Shown here: in pieces, positions 26,347-34,688 of the stretch
Position numbering within the stretch: the first letter of the stretch is position 1
Layout of the letters: the number at the start of each line of letters is the position of its first letter
Assembly (NCBI GenBank): GCA_947504185.1
Contig: CANNGJ010000008.1
Span: 1-64,000, forward strand
Source: an uncultured Tenacibaculum sp.
GTDB lineage: Bacteria > Bacteroidota > Bacteroidia > Flavobacteriales > Flavobacteriaceae
DNA: 64,000 bases
Direction of reading: 5' to 3'
Made by a program: the position numbers and the translations under genes
The notes under the pieces: generated by a model
Told to the model about the DNA's origin: nothing
Database searches by the model: none
What the model saw: the letters and a program-made list of their open reading frames with translations, nothing else

Positions 26347-26374
26347 AAGAATCCCGCTTAAGCGGGATTCTTTT
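26345..26374 (+). terminator. terminator of the FAH-family gene
   Basis: A perfect 30-bp palindrome (aaaagaatcccgctt and its complement) overlapping the stop codon and ending in T's. Its aatcccgc / gcgggatt core resembles the hairpin repeat at 21321-21347. Confidence 0.85.
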
Positions 26375-26388
26375 ATTAAAACAAATGT

Positions 26389-27642
26389 ATGAGAGCAGAA
26401 ATCATAACCATTGGAGATGAAATTTTAATCGGTCAAATTGTCGACACGAATTCGCAATGGATAGGTCAGGAGTTGAATAAAATAGGTGTGTCTGTGTACC
26501 AAATTTCATCTATTCAAGATGAAAAGCAGCATATTTTAAATGCTTTAAAAGAAGCAGAAAATAGAGCTGATATTGTTATTGTAACTGGTGGTTTAGGACC
26601 AACAAAAGACGATATTACTAAAAAAACAATTGCAGAGTATTTTAACAATAATTCACTTGTTGAATACCCAGAAGTAATATCGCATATTAAAGGTTTGTTT
26701 AAAAAGATAAATCACCCGTTTAAAGAAGTTCAAAGATATCAAGCGCAGTTACCTTCAAAAGCGACTTTGTTGATGAATCGTTTTGGTACAGCTCCAGGAA
26801 TGTGGTTTAGTGAAAATAATACTGCTTTTGTTTCTTTGCCAGGTGTACCTTATGAAATGAAAGGGTTGATGACAAATGAAGTATTACCAAGAATTCAAAA
26901 AGAATTTAAATTGCCTTTTATACTTCATAAAACAATTATGACAGTTGGTGTTGGCGAAAGTGTAATTGCTGAAAGAATAGCCGATTGGGAGAACAACTTA
27001 CCGGAACATATAAAATTAGCTTACTTACCGTCTTTTGGTAAAGTGCGTTTACGTTTATCTGCGAAAGGAATTAATAGGGAAGTTTTAGAAAAAGAGGTTT
27101 CTGATGAAGTAGCAGTGTTGAATTCATTAATTTCGGATGTTATTGTTGGTTATGAAGAGGATGCTTCTTTAGAGAAAAGGGTAGGGGAATTGTTAAAACA
27201 GAAAGGTAAAACCTTATCAACTGCTGAAAGTTTAACTGGAGGAAAAATAGCTGCATCAATAGTTTCTGTAGCAGGATCATCGGCGTATTATAAAGGAAGT
27301 TTTATTACTTACACAGCTGAATTAAAAGAACAATTATTAGGCGTATCTAAAGAGGTAATTAAAAGCAATACAGTTGTTAGTGCGGAAGTAGCTAAAGAAA
27401 TGGCTGTAGGTTGCATAAATAAATTGAAAACAGACTATGTAATAGCAGTAACAGGAAATGCGGGTCCTACAACCGATCATAACGATAAAAGTGTAGGCTT
27501 AGTTTATATCGCTATAGCATCAAAAAATGATGTAGAAGTACATGAGTTTAACTTTGGTCAACCAAGAGAAAAAGTAATAAACAGAACGGTTACAAAGGCA
27601 TTCGAATTATTGAGTAAAAATATTTTAAAAATTAACGATTAA
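26389..27642 (+). CDS. cinA: CinA family nicotinamide-nucleotide amidohydrolase
   Basis: A 417-residue two-domain CinA. The N-terminal molybdopterin-binding-like (COG1058) domain shows AEIITIGDEILIGQIVDTNSQWI and VTGGLGPTKDDITKKTIAEYF. The C-terminal amidohydrolase domain (about 255-415) shows LSTAESLTGGKIAASIVSVAGSSAYYKGSF and VTGNAGPTTDHNDKSVGLVYIA. The family recycles NMN to nicotinate mononucleotide and hydrolyses ADP-ribose. One variation is seen: GNAGP where many homologues have GIAGP. It begins 43 bp after the FAH gene, behind that gene's terminator. Confidence 0.92.
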   Translation: MRAEIITIGDEILIGQIVDTNSQWIGQELNKIGVSVYQISSIQDEKQHILNALKEAENRADIVIVTGGLGPTKDDITKKTIAEYFNNNSLVEYPEVISHIKGLFKKINHPFKEVQRYQAQLPSKATLLMNRFGTAPGMWFSENNTAFVSLPGVPYEMKGLMTNEVLPRIQKEFKLPFILHKTIMTVGVGESVIAERIADWENNLPEHIKLAYLPSFGKVRLRLSAKGINREVLEKEVSDEVAVLNSLISDVIVGYEEDASLEKRVGELLKQKGKTLSTAESLTGGKIAASIVSVAGSSAYYKGSFITYTAELKEQLLGVSKEVIKSNTVVSAEVAKEMAVGCINKLKTDYVIAVTGNAGPTTDHNDKSVGLVYIAIASKNDVEVHEFNFGQPREKVINRTVTKAFELLSKNILKIND

Positions 27643-27670
27643 TATTTTGTTTAATTCTGTTAAAAGTTCG

Positions 27671-27678
27671 TATATTTG
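27671..27678 (+). promoter_or_regulatory. -7 box (TATATTTG) of the rpmB-rpmG operon
   Basis: An exact TAnnTTTG with a TTTG at 27646-27649 as a possible -33 element (21-bp spacing). It predicts a leader of about 36 nt before rpmB. Confidence 0.65.
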
Positions 27679-27717
27679 CACCTCGTTTAGAAATAACACT
27701 ATAAAACTGTCAAGAAG

Positions 27718-27957
27718 ATGTCTAGAGTTTGTGAATTAACAGGAAAAAAAGCAATGGTTGGAAACAATGTTTCTCACGCCATGAATAGAACTAAAAGAAA
27801 GTTTAACGCTAATTTAATGACTAAGCGTTTCTTTATACCAGAAGAAGATAAATGGGTTACCTTAAAAGTATCTGCTTCTGCATTAAAAAATATTAATAAA
27901 AAAGGAATCTCTGCTGTAATTAAAGAGGCAAGAGAAAATGGTTTCTTAACGAAATAA
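27718..27957 (+). CDS. rpmB: 50S ribosomal protein L28
   Basis: A 79-residue ribosomal protein with the L28 pattern SRVCELTGKKAMVGNNVSHAMNRTKRKFNANL and VTLKVSASALKNINKKGI. It opens the small operon rpmB-rpmG-DUF4295 (gaps 27 and 37 bp), a fixed arrangement in Bacteroidota. The strong promoter directly upstream fits high expression. It is part of the large subunit near the exit (E) site. Confidence 0.97.
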   Translation: MSRVCELTGKKAMVGNNVSHAMNRTKRKFNANLMTKRFFIPEEDKWVTLKVSASALKNINKKGISAVIKEARENGFLTK

Positions 27958-27984
27958 TTCCTTACTAGATAAAATTTTACAGAG

Positions 27985-28167
27985 ATGGCAAAAAAAGGAA
28001 ACAGAGTTCAGGTAATTTTAGAATGTACTGAGCATAAAGGAACTGGTAAACCGGGAACTTCACGTTATATCACAACTAAGAACAAAAAGAACACTCCTGA
28101 TAGAATGGAATTAAAGAAATTTAATCCAATCTTAAAGAAGATGACAGTTCATAAAGAAATTAAATAA
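27985..28167 (+). CDS. rpmG: 50S ribosomal protein L33
   Basis: A 60-residue ribosomal protein: [18 protein letters not shown] and [27 protein letters not shown], the standard L33 pattern. Only one cysteine remains of the CxxC pairs found in zinc-binding L33, so this is the zinc-free form. Second gene of the rpmB operon. Confidence 0.97.
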   Translation: MAKKGNRVQVILECTEHKGTGKPGTSRYITTKNKKNTPDRMELKKFNPILKKMTVHKEIK

Positions 28168-28204
28168 TTAAAAGTTTTTAAAACTTTAAATAACCTATAG
28201 GAAC

Positions 28205-28357
28205 ATGGCAAAGAAATCAGTAGCATCGTTACAAACAGGAGCAAAGAGATTAACTAAAGCTATCAAAATGGTAAAATCTCCAAAAACAGGAGCTTACACA
28301 TTCGTTGAAGCTATTATGGATCCTAAACAAGTAAACGATTTTATCGCAAAAAACTAA
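28205..28357 (+). CDS. DUF4295 small basic protein
   Basis: A 50-residue Lys-rich protein: AKKSVASLQTGAKRLTKAIK, then MVKSPKTGAYTFVEAIMDP and VNDFIAKN. This is DUF4295, a Bacteroidota-specific protein encoded next to L28 and L33. Its charge and company suggest that it binds rRNA or the ribosome (inference). It ends the operon, followed by a terminator. Confidence 0.93.
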   Translation: MAKKSVASLQTGAKRLTKAIKMVKSPKTGAYTFVEAIMDPKQVNDFIAKN

Positions 28358-28378
28358 TACTTGTATACAGTTTAAACT

Positions 28379-28408
28379 AAAGCTACTTTCTCATACGGAA
28401 GTAGCTTT
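28379..28408 (+). terminator. terminator of the rpmB-rpmG-DUF4295 operon
   Basis: A 10-bp stem (aaagctactt / aagtagcttt) with a 10-base loop and a T-run, 22 bp past the DUF4295 stop. Confidence 0.85.
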
Positions 28409-28507
28409 TTTTATGCGTTAAAAAACTGTATTTTTGAGCATTACTATTTTAATAGAATCTAAATTTTAACTTGATAGTAATTGAATAATGACAATTTGAC
28501 TATATAA

Positions 28508-28515
28508 TAAGTTTG
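28508..28515 (+). promoter_or_regulatory. candidate -7 box (TAAGTTTG) for ftsY
   Basis: A TAnnTTTG match 43 bp before the ftsY start and after the upstream operon's terminator, so ftsY needs its own promoter. A TTG at 28481-28483 could be the -33 element (24-bp gap). Confidence 0.5.
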
Positions 28516-28557
28516 GTATAGTTTTTAACCTATATAAAGCGATTATAAAATTTAAAG

Positions 28558-29511
28558 ATGAGTTTTTTTAAAAAAATATTCTCAAAAGAGAAAAAAGAAA
28601 CCTTAGATAAAGGATTAGAAAAAACAAAAACAAGTTTTTTCTCTAAATTATCAAAAGCAGTTGCAGGTAAAGCAAAGGTTGATGATGATGTTTTAGATAA
28701 TTTAGAAGAAGTATTAGTATCGTCTGATGTAGGTGTTGAAACTACTCTTAAAATTATTGATAGGATTGAAGAACGTGTTTCTCGTGATAAGTATTTAGGT
28801 ACCGATGAGTTAAATCAAATCTTAAGAGAGGAAATAGCTGGTTTGTTATCTGAGACAAATACAGGTGATGAAACAGAATTTACTATTCCTGTCGATAAGA
28901 AACCATATGTTTTAATGGTGGTTGGAGTAAACGGAGTTGGTAAAACAACAACGATTGGTAAGCTAGCTTCTCAATTTAAAAAGCAAGGATTAAAAGTTGT
29001 GTTAGGTGCTGCGGATACATTTAGAGCAGCTGCAATTGATCAATTACAAGTATGGGCTGATAGAACTGATGTTCCGATTATTCGTCAAGAAATGGGTTCT
29101 GATCCTGCTTCTGTAGCTTTTGACACAGTTACTTCGGGAATGAATCAAGGTGCAGATGTAATTATTATTGATACCGCTGGTCGTTTACATAATAAAGTTA
29201 ATTTAATGAATGAATTAACCAAGATTAAACGTGTAATGCAAAAAGTAATTCCTAATGCTCCACATGATGTGTTATTAGTATTAGATGGCTCTACAGGACA
29301 AAACGCATTTGAACAAGCAAAACAATTTACTAAAGCAACAGAAGTAACTTCGTTAGCAGTTACCAAATTAGACGGTACTGCAAAAGGTGGTGTAGTAATT
29401 GGTATTTCTGATCAGTTTCAAATTCCTGTAAAATATATCGGAGTTGGAGAAGGAATCGATGACTTACAAGTTTTTAATAAGCATGAGTTTGTAGATTCTT
29501 TTTTCAAATAG
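28558..29511 (+). CDS. ftsY: signal recognition particle receptor FtsY
   Basis: The GTPase that docks the signal recognition particle with its nascent chain at the inner membrane. It has 317 residues: a short Lys-rich N-terminus (FFKKIFSKEKKE) without the long acidic A domain, the N domain (about 30-95), and the NG GTPase with GVNGVGKTTTIGKLA (G1), DTFRAAAIDQL, IIDTAGRLHNK (G3) and TKLDGTAKGG (G4). Short FtsY forms without the A domain are common in Bacteroidota. It has its own promoter and terminator. Confidence 0.97.
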   Translation: MSFFKKIFSKEKKETLDKGLEKTKTSFFSKLSKAVAGKAKVDDDVLDNLEEVLVSSDVGVETTLKIIDRIEERVSRDKYLGTDELNQILREEIAGLLSETNTGDETEFTIPVDKKPYVLMVVGVNGVGKTTTIGKLASQFKKQGLKVVLGAADTFRAAAIDQLQVWADRTDVPIIRQEMGSDPASVAFDTVTSGMNQGADVIIIDTAGRLHNKVNLMNELTKIKRVMQKVIPNAPHDVLLVLDGSTGQNAFEQAKQFTKATEVTSLAVTKLDGTAKGGVVIGISDQFQIPVKYIGVGEGIDDLQVFNKHEFVDSFFK

Positions 29512-29533
29512 AAAAATTAATAGATGATTTATA

Positions 29534-29563
29534 AAAAAAACTCCCTTTTCAGGGAGTTTTTTT
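29534..29563 (+). terminator. terminator of ftsY
   Basis: Stem aaaactccct / agggagtttt with loop tttc, A's before and T's after; about 23 bp past the ftsY stop. It can also act on the opposing minus-strand gene. Confidence 0.9.
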
Positions 29564-29579
29564 GGAAGATTTTGAATGT

Positions 29580-29602
29580 TTTCGTTAATGTTGTTGTATA
29601 TG
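29580..29602 (+). repeat. left end motif of putative single-gene cassette 1
   Basis: A 23-bp block starting tttcgttaatgt that matches the block at 39332-39354 at 18 of 23 positions. Its first 12 bases are an inverted counterpart (10 of 12) of the right end at 29948-29959. Together they enclose the small membrane protein gene. Confidence 0.6.
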
Positions 29603-29665
29603 TTTTTTTGCATGAGTGATTACTAACAATTAATTTTATTCAACATTTGAGTGAGAGTCCAGGGT

Positions 29666-29866
29666 TTAATCAGATTTCTTTTCAGACTTTATTATATTGT
29701 AATAGTTTGCAAAAGAGGAAACAGTCATAACTAACCATCCTAATCTAAAAAGCCAAATACTTCCAAAGAATGTACCAGGTTCAGCATCGAAAATCGAGCT
29801 AATAAATACTATTCCAGTTAAAATTCCTGATATAAGGAATAAAGTTTTTTTATTTTTTGTTGTCAT
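29666..29866 (-). CDS. small membrane protein in a cassette-like element
   Basis: A 66-residue protein from the ATG at 29866 (MTTKNKKTLFLISGILTG); an ATG 30 bp upstream adds ten residues. It has a first hydrophobic helix (about 8-24) and a second (about 38-56: SIWLFRLGWLVMTVSSFA), and a Lys-rich C-terminus. It is not recognised as a named family. It stands alone on the minus strand between ftsY and rimO, which are often neighbours, so it appears inserted. The DNA around it (29580-29959) has end motifs shared with the DUF6090 gene at 39.5 kb. Confidence 0.6.
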   Translation of the reverse strand: MTTKNKKTLFLISGILTGIVFISSIFDAEPGTFFGSIWLFRLGWLVMTVSSFANYYNIIKSEKKSD

Positions 29867-29915
29867 AAAATTAAGTTTAATTAGTTTTCTCACCAATGAA
29901 TGGCAACTTTTTTAA

Positions 29916-29959
29916 GAATATGAATCCGTTTTATTGATTTATATTCAATGTTAACGAAA
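29916..29959 (-). repeat. 44-bp upstream block and right end of cassette 1
   Basis: This block is 40/44 identical to 40269-40312 and has the same orientation and nearly the same distance (about 50 bp) upstream of a minus-strand gene start. It contains a gaatat / atattc inverted pair and ends in atgttaacgaaa. Weaker similarity continues to about 29988. Confidence 0.75.
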
Positions 29960-30031
29960 TTAATAGTTTAAAGGTTAAAAATCAAACTAAACTTTCACAA
30001 TTCAAACGGTATAAGAAGTTGAATTAAAGCG

Positions 30032-30039
30032 TATCTTTG
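30032..30039 (+). promoter_or_regulatory. -7 box (TATCTTTG) for rimO
   Basis: An exact TAnnTTTG match 22 bp upstream of the rimO start, just outside the right end of the cassette-like element. Confidence 0.6.
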
Positions 30040-30061
30040 CACCCTAAATTTTTATAGTATA

Positions 30062-31420
30062 ATGCGCACAAAATCACCAAAACAAAATAAAATCAACGTA
30101 GTTACTTTAGGATGTTCTAAAAATGTTTATGATAGTGAAGTGTTAATGGGGCAATTAAAAGCCAATGGTAAAAACGTTGTACATGAAGATGAAAATGATG
30201 ATGGTAATATTGTAGTTATTAATACATGCGGATTTATAGGTAAGGCAAAAGAAGAGAGTATTGATACTATTTTGCATTACGCGCAACGTAAAGAAGCTGG
30301 TGAAATTGATAAGGTATTTGTTTCAGGTTGTTTAAGTGAGCGTTATAAACCAGATTTAGAAGTAGAAATTAAAAATGTAGATCAGTATTTTGGTACGCAC
30401 GATTTACCAGAACTATTAAAAGTTTTAGAAGCAGATTATAAGCATGAATTAATAGGTGAACGTTTAACAACAACCCCTAAACATTATGCGTATTTAAAAA
30501 TTGCAGAAGGATGTGATCGCCCTTGTTCTTTTTGTGCAATTCCTTTAATGAGAGGAAAACACAAATCTACTCCGATTGAAAATTTAGTTATTGAAGCTAC
30601 CAAGTTGGCTGAAAACGGAATTAAAGAAATCATGTTAATCGCACAAGATTTAACATATTATGGATTAGATATTTATAAAAAACGTGCGTTAGCTGATTTG
30701 TTAAAAGAATTAGTAAAGGTTGATGGTATTGAGTGGATTCGTTTGCATTATGCATTTCCTTCTGGTTTTCCTATGGATGTATTAGATGTAATGAGAGAAG
30801 AACCAAAGGTTTGTAATTATTTAGATATTCCGTTACAACACATTAACACAGAGATTTTAAAATCGATGAAGCGTGGTACTACACACGAAAAAACAACAAA
30901 CTTAATTCATAAGTTTCGCGAGTATGTGCCTAATATGGCAATCCGTACTACTTTAATTGTTGGATACCCTGGTGAGACAGAAGAACAATTTCAAGAGTTA
31001 AAAGATTGGGTAGAAGAAATGCGTTTTGAACGTTTAGGAGCTTTTGAATATTCACATGAAGAAAATACAGGCGCTTTTGTTTTAGAAGATAATGTTCCTG
31101 CAGATGTAAAATTCCGTAGAGTAAACGAAATTATGGAAGTTCAATCGCAAATTTCTTGGGAATTAAATCAACAAAAAGTAGGAAAAACTTTCCGTTGTTT
31201 ATTCGATAGAAAAGATGGAGAATATTTTTACGGACGTACAGAATTTGATTCGCCAGATGTTGATAACGATGTAATTGTTGATGCGACAAAGCATTATATA
31301 AAATTAGGAGAATTTATCGATGTGAAAATTGATGAGGCTGGAGATTTTGATTTATACGGAACTCCGTTAGTTAAACAAGAAAAACCAGTTCCTTTACACG
31401 AGAAAAGAAACAAACAATAA
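30062..31420 (+). CDS. rimO: ribosomal protein S12 methylthiotransferase RimO
   Basis: A radical-SAM enzyme adding a methylthio group to the aspartate of ribosomal protein S12. It has 452 residues: an N-terminal MTTase domain with three cluster cysteines (TLGCSKNVYDSE, NTCGFIG, VSGCLSERY), the radical SAM cluster motif CDRPCSFCAIP, the Gly-rich and TTLIVGYPGETEEQF segments of the TIM barrel, and a C-terminal TRAM-like part (YGRTEFDSPDVDNDVIVDA). LGCSKN and RGKHKS identify RimO rather than MiaB. It is a single gene with its own terminator. Confidence 0.95.
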   Translation: MRTKSPKQNKINVVTLGCSKNVYDSEVLMGQLKANGKNVVHEDENDDGNIVVINTCGFIGKAKEESIDTILHYAQRKEAGEIDKVFVSGCLSERYKPDLEVEIKNVDQYFGTHDLPELLKVLEADYKHELIGERLTTTPKHYAYLKIAEGCDRPCSFCAIPLMRGKHKSTPIENLVIEATKLAENGIKEIMLIAQDLTYYGLDIYKKRALADLLKELVKVDGIEWIRLHYAFPSGFPMDVLDVMREEPKVCNYLDIPLQHINTEILKSMKRGTTHEKTTNLIHKFREYVPNMAIRTTLIVGYPGETEEQFQELKDWVEEMRFERLGAFEYSHEENTGAFVLEDNVPADVKFRRVNEIMEVQSQISWELNQQKVGKTFRCLFDRKDGEYFYGRTEFDSPDVDNDVIVDATKHYIKLGEFIDVKIDEAGDFDLYGTPLVKQEKPVPLHEKRNKQ

Positions 31421-31426
31421 ATAACG

Positions 31427-31452
31427 AATCCTGCCAAGTGCAGGATTTTTTA
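31427..31452 (+). terminator. terminator of rimO
   Basis: Stem aatcctgc / gcaggatt with a 5-base loop and six T's, 7 bp past the rimO stop. Confidence 0.85.
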
Positions 31453-31467
31453 TAGATATTTGTTACT

Positions 31468-32202
31468 ATGAAAAAAGCATATTTTAATTGGAGTTCAGGA
31501 AAAGATTCAGCATTTGCATTGTATAAAGTATTACAAGAAAAAGAATATCAAATTGAAAAATTGATAACTAATGTAAACGAAGATTATCAGCGAGTTTCTA
31601 TGCATGGTTTACATGAGAGTTTATTAGAAGCGCAAGCAGAAAGCATTGGACTTCCATTAGAAAAAATTATGTTTCCTGCTGATGTTACGATGGATTTATA
31701 TAATCAAAAAATGAAAGAAAAAACTTCTGAATTAAAATCGTTAGGTTTAAATCATGCAGTTTTTGGAGATATATTTTTAGAAGATTTAAAAAACTACAGA
31801 GATTCAAAATTAAAAGAAGTTGGTATTACAGGAGTCTATCCACTTTGGAAGCAAGATACTAAAAAGCTACTTCGCGAATTTTTAACATTAGGCTTTAAAA
31901 CAATTACCGTTTGTGTAAATGCTAAATTGTTAGGAGAGGAGTTTGTTGGTAGAATTATTGATGAAGATTTTATTAATGAATTACCTGATAATATTGATGT
32001 TTGCGGTGAGAACGGAGAGTTTCATACTTTCTGTTATGACGGACCAATTTTTAAGAAACCTGTGGAGTTCGAAATAGGTGATAAGGTGTTGAAATCATAC
32101 ACGTTAAATAAAGATAACTCACAAAATTGTCATCAAGATACCAAAGAAAAAGTTAAAAACTATGATACTAGTTTTTGGTATTGTGATTTGCAATTAAAAT
32201 AA
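31468..32202 (+). CDS. diphthine-ammonia-ligase-like ATP pyrophosphatase
   Basis: A 244-residue N-type ATP-pyrophosphatase of the Dph6/MJ0570 family. The PP-loop is FNWSSGKDSAFALYK at the N-terminus, followed by SMHGLHESLLEAQAESIGLPLE, FGDIFLEDLKNYRD and the C-terminal CGENGEFHTFCYDGPIF, typical of this family. Eukaryotic Dph6 amidates diphthine, but bacteria lack diphthamide, so the real substrate is unknown; an amide-forming step is likely. It overlaps the end of the convergent DUF6122 gene by 9 bp. Confidence 0.85.
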   Translation: MKKAYFNWSSGKDSAFALYKVLQEKEYQIEKLITNVNEDYQRVSMHGLHESLLEAQAESIGLPLEKIMFPADVTMDLYNQKMKEKTSELKSLGLNHAVFGDIFLEDLKNYRDSKLKEVGITGVYPLWKQDTKKLLREFLTLGFKTITVCVNAKLLGEEFVGRIIDEDFINELPDNIDVCGENGEFHTFCYDGPIFKKPVEFEIGDKVLKSYTLNKDNSQNCHQDTKEKVKNYDTSFWYCDLQLK

Positions 32203-32574
32203 GTTGGTAACCCATTCTAGTATATTTTTTACAGGACTATCTTGTAAACACGTTTTACAATTATTGTACATAAACAAGCAATCGATAGAATCGGTAAGCA
32301 TATGTAACAATAAACCTATTCCAACGATTTTATATGGTTTTTTAAAAAACAGAAGTGTCACATAGATAATTATTGCATAATAGGAGTGTAAAGGATGAAA
32401 ACCAATACTACATCTATTCGAAGCAAAAATTGGATTAGCCAATAAATGATCTAAATCAACCAACATGGTTGCTAATAAAATCAAAGAAATTTTTACCCAT
32501 TCTTTTCTGAAAAATAAATAAGCAATTATAAAAGGAAAACCAAAATGTAAAAAATAGTGAATAAATGTTTGCAT
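32194..32574 (-). CDS. DUF6122 membrane protein
   Basis: A 126-residue membrane protein with three or four hydrophobic helices. DVDHLLANP-like text (VDLDHLLANPIFASNRCSIG) followed by FHPLHSYYA and MLTDSIDC place possible metal ligands at membrane boundaries, the pattern of DUF6122 and of YdjM-like membrane hydrolases. Activity unproven. It is the last gene of the minus-strand operon that begins with the LolD-like ATPase, 2 bp after the TIGR02757 gene. Confidence 0.8.
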   Translation of the reverse strand: MQTFIHYFLHFGFPFIIAYLFFRKEWVKISLILLATMLVDLDHLLANPIFASNRCSIGFHPLHSYYAIIIYVTLLFFKKPYKIVGIGLLLHMLTDSIDCLFMYNNCKTCLQDSPVKNILEWVTNLF

Positions 32575-32576
32575 GA

Positions 32577-33338
32577 TTAAAATTTTTCAAACACTCCTAA
32601 TCCGAATAAAGCAAAATCGTATTTAACTGGGTCTTTTTTATCAAACTCTCTTAAAGTAAGATCTAGTTCAGTTAAGGCTTTCCAATCGTTTTGCTTTCTG
32701 GTTAAAACTCCTAGTTTACGAGCTACGTTACCTGAATGTACATCAAGAGGACAATGTAAATGCGCTGGATTATGTGTTTTCCAAATACCTAAATCCACAC
32801 CTGTTTTATCGTTGCGAACCATCCAGCGTAAAAACATATTTATGCGTTTAGAGGCAGAACCTTTTAACGGATCAGAAACATGTTTTAATGTTCTTTGTTG
32901 ATGTTGAATTTCAAAAAATACTTGTTTAAAATTATGAATGGCTAATTTATAATTGTCTTCACTGTTAGTTGATAATACAGTTTCTAACCCATTGTGATTT
33001 TGATAAATATTTTGAAGTGATTTAATGAAGAATTTAAAATCCTCAGCATTAAAAGTGCGATGCACAAATCCATCAAAACTAGCTAGATCATCATCGGTAT
33101 GACTCATCACAAAATCATATGGAGAATTGCCTAACAACTCTACCATTTTTAAAGAATTTCGGATAATCATTTTACGGTTTCCCCAAGCTATAGTTGCAGC
33201 TAAAAATCCAGCAATCTCAACATCTTCTTTTAAGGAAAATTGATGTGGAATTTGAATAGGGTCACTTTCTATAAAATCAGGGTTATTATATTTAACAACT
33301 TTTTCGTCAAGAAATTCTTTTAATTCTATTTTATTCAT
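32577..33338 (-). CDS. TIGR02757 family protein (DUF2400)
   Basis: A 253-residue all-helical protein of the TIGR02757/DUF2400 family, widespread in Bacteroidota. Recognisable stretches are VAEIAGFLAATIAWGNRKMI-like text near the N-terminus, SPYDFVMSH, RINMFLRWMVRNDKTGVDLGIW and LHCPLDVHSGNVARKLGVL. The HCPLDVH..G segment resembles DNA glycosylase-type helix-hairpin-helix proteins, but no function is established. It abuts the CPBP protease gene upstream and the DUF6122 gene downstream, so it is translated from the same transcript. Confidence 0.85.
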   Translation of the reverse strand: MNKIELKEFLDEKVVKYNNPDFIESDPIQIPHQFSLKEDVEIAGFLAATIAWGNRKMIIRNSLKMVELLGNSPYDFVMSHTDDDLASFDGFVHRTFNAEDFKFFIKSLQNIYQNHNGLETVLSTNSEDNYKLAIHNFKQVFFEIQHQQRTLKHVSDPLKGSASKRINMFLRWMVRNDKTGVDLGIWKTHNPAHLHCPLDVHSGNVARKLGVLTRKQNDWKALTELDLTLREFDKKDPVKYDFALFGLGVFEKF

Positions 33339-33890
33339 TTAAAACGATTCCCCAGCGAAACTAATTAATATGAAAAAAGCATTGTAGGCAGCATGTAGTA
33401 AAATACTCCATTGCAATCCAAATCGTGTACGTATAAAACCTAAATAACCACCTAAAATTGTTTGTGGAGCGACTAATATAGGAGCAAGTAAAAGTACATT
33501 GGTTGTCATACCATAATTAGTTATATGTACTAATCCAAATAAGACAGCAATCACATAAAAAGCTATTTTAAATGTTTTTTTTCCTTTAAATAACGTTAAT
33601 GGAGCTCGAAAGAAAAGTTCTTCAAGTAAAGGTGCCAAAATTACTGCAAGAAATATAGTTAATGGCTTACCAAATTTATCCATCATGTCTTTCATAGCAT
33701 GGTCATCTAAATTTACCCATCCTAATTCTGAAACAAGTACAATTAAAGGGGTTAATAAAGCACCTGTAATTATACTTATTACAAGTAAGTGTAAGAATTT
33801 TTTAAAGCGATACGAATTATTAGTATTTGGATCTTTTTCTAAAACAGGGTTTCTTAAATAAGTAACTAATTCGTTAAATGTTTCTTTCAT
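33339..33890 (-). CDS. CPBP family intramembrane metalloprotease
   Basis: A membrane protease of the CAAX/CPBP type. From the preferred start at 33890 (MKETFNELVTYLRNPVLE) it has 183 residues; an ATG at 33926 would add 12. Motif 1 is LEELFFRAPL (EExxxR) and motif 2 LVHITNY; the third is LLHAAYNAF (HxxxN), all in predicted helices. Such proteins cleave prenylated or small membrane substrates, or protect against bacteriocins. It is encoded between the LolD-like ATPase and TIGR02757 genes. Target unknown. Confidence 0.88.
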   Translation of the reverse strand: MKETFNELVTYLRNPVLEKDPNTNNSYRFKKFLHLLVISIITGALLTPLIVLVSELGWVNLDDHAMKDMMDKFGKPLTIFLAVILAPLLEELFFRAPLTLFKGKKTFKIAFYVIAVLFGLVHITNYGMTTNVLLLAPILVAPQTILGGYLGFIRTRFGLQWSILLHAAYNAFFILISFAGESF

Positions 33891-33938
33891 GGTTAATATG
33901 ATTTTATAATAAGTAGTAAGAAACATGAATTTGTTACA

Positions 33939-34601
33939 TTACTCAACAATAATTCCGTCTTTCATGGTTAAAGTTCTATCTGCCATTTGAGCTAATTCTT
34001 TATTGTGAGTAACCAAAACAAAGGTTTGTCCGAATTTATCACGAAGTTCAAAAAATAACTCGTGTAGGTTTTTAGCAGAAGTAGAGTCTAGGTTACCTGA
34101 AGGTTCATCAGCAAAAATTATTGAAGGTTCGTTTATCAAAGCCCTTGCAACAGCAACACGCTGTTGTTCTCCACCAGAAAGTTCATTAGGTTTATGATCT
34201 TCTCTGTGAGATAAGCCCAGGAAATCTAATAACTCTTTAGCTCTTTTTTCTGTAGCTGATTTTGATTTACCTCCAATGAAAGCAGGAATGCAAACATTCT
34301 CTAAAGCTGTAAATTCAGGGAGTAATTGATGAAATTGAAAGATGAAACCAATATGTTTATTGCGAAAAGAAGAGACTTCTTTGTCTTTTAAATCTTTCAT
34401 TGAAATACCATCAATAAACAACTCGTAATTTTGTTCTTTAGAAGGTTTATCAAGAGTCCCTAAAATCTGAAGTAAAGTGGTTTTTCCTGCTCCTGAAGGA
34501 CCAACAATAGCAACTATTTCTCCTTTTTTAATGTGTAGATTTACACCTTTTAATATTTCAACTTCCCCATAATGTTTATGGATGTTTTTGGCAACAATCA
34601 T
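33939..34601 (-). CDS. LolD/MacB-type ABC transporter ATPase
   Basis: A 220-residue ABC ATPase with Walker [11 protein letters not shown]-loop [17 protein letters not shown], signature [15 protein letters not shown], Walker [13 protein letters not shown] and the H-loop VTHNKEL. The GNLDS motif and length fit the LolD/FtsE/MacB group, which drives MacB-like permeases extracting lipoproteins or pumping solutes. No cognate permease lies in the window; it heads the operon with CPBP, TIGR02757 and DUF6122. LolD is the likeliest assignment but the permease is not visible. Confidence 0.88.
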   Translation of the reverse strand: MIVAKNIHKHYGEVEILKGVNLHIKKGEIVAIVGPSGAGKTTLLQILGTLDKPSKEQNYELFIDGISMKDLKDKEVSSFRNKHIGFIFQFHQLLPEFTALENVCIPAFIGGKSKSATEKRAKELLDFLGLSHREDHKPNELSGGEQQRVAVARALINEPSIIFADEPSGNLDSTSAKNLHELFFELRDKFGQTFVLVTHNKELAQMADRTLTMKDGIIVE

Positions 34602-34688
34602 ACTTTTTTATTCAGAATAACGAATGTATAAAAAAGAAATCAGATAAACTTTAAAAGCTTACCTGATTTCAGTCAATAAATAAATCCC

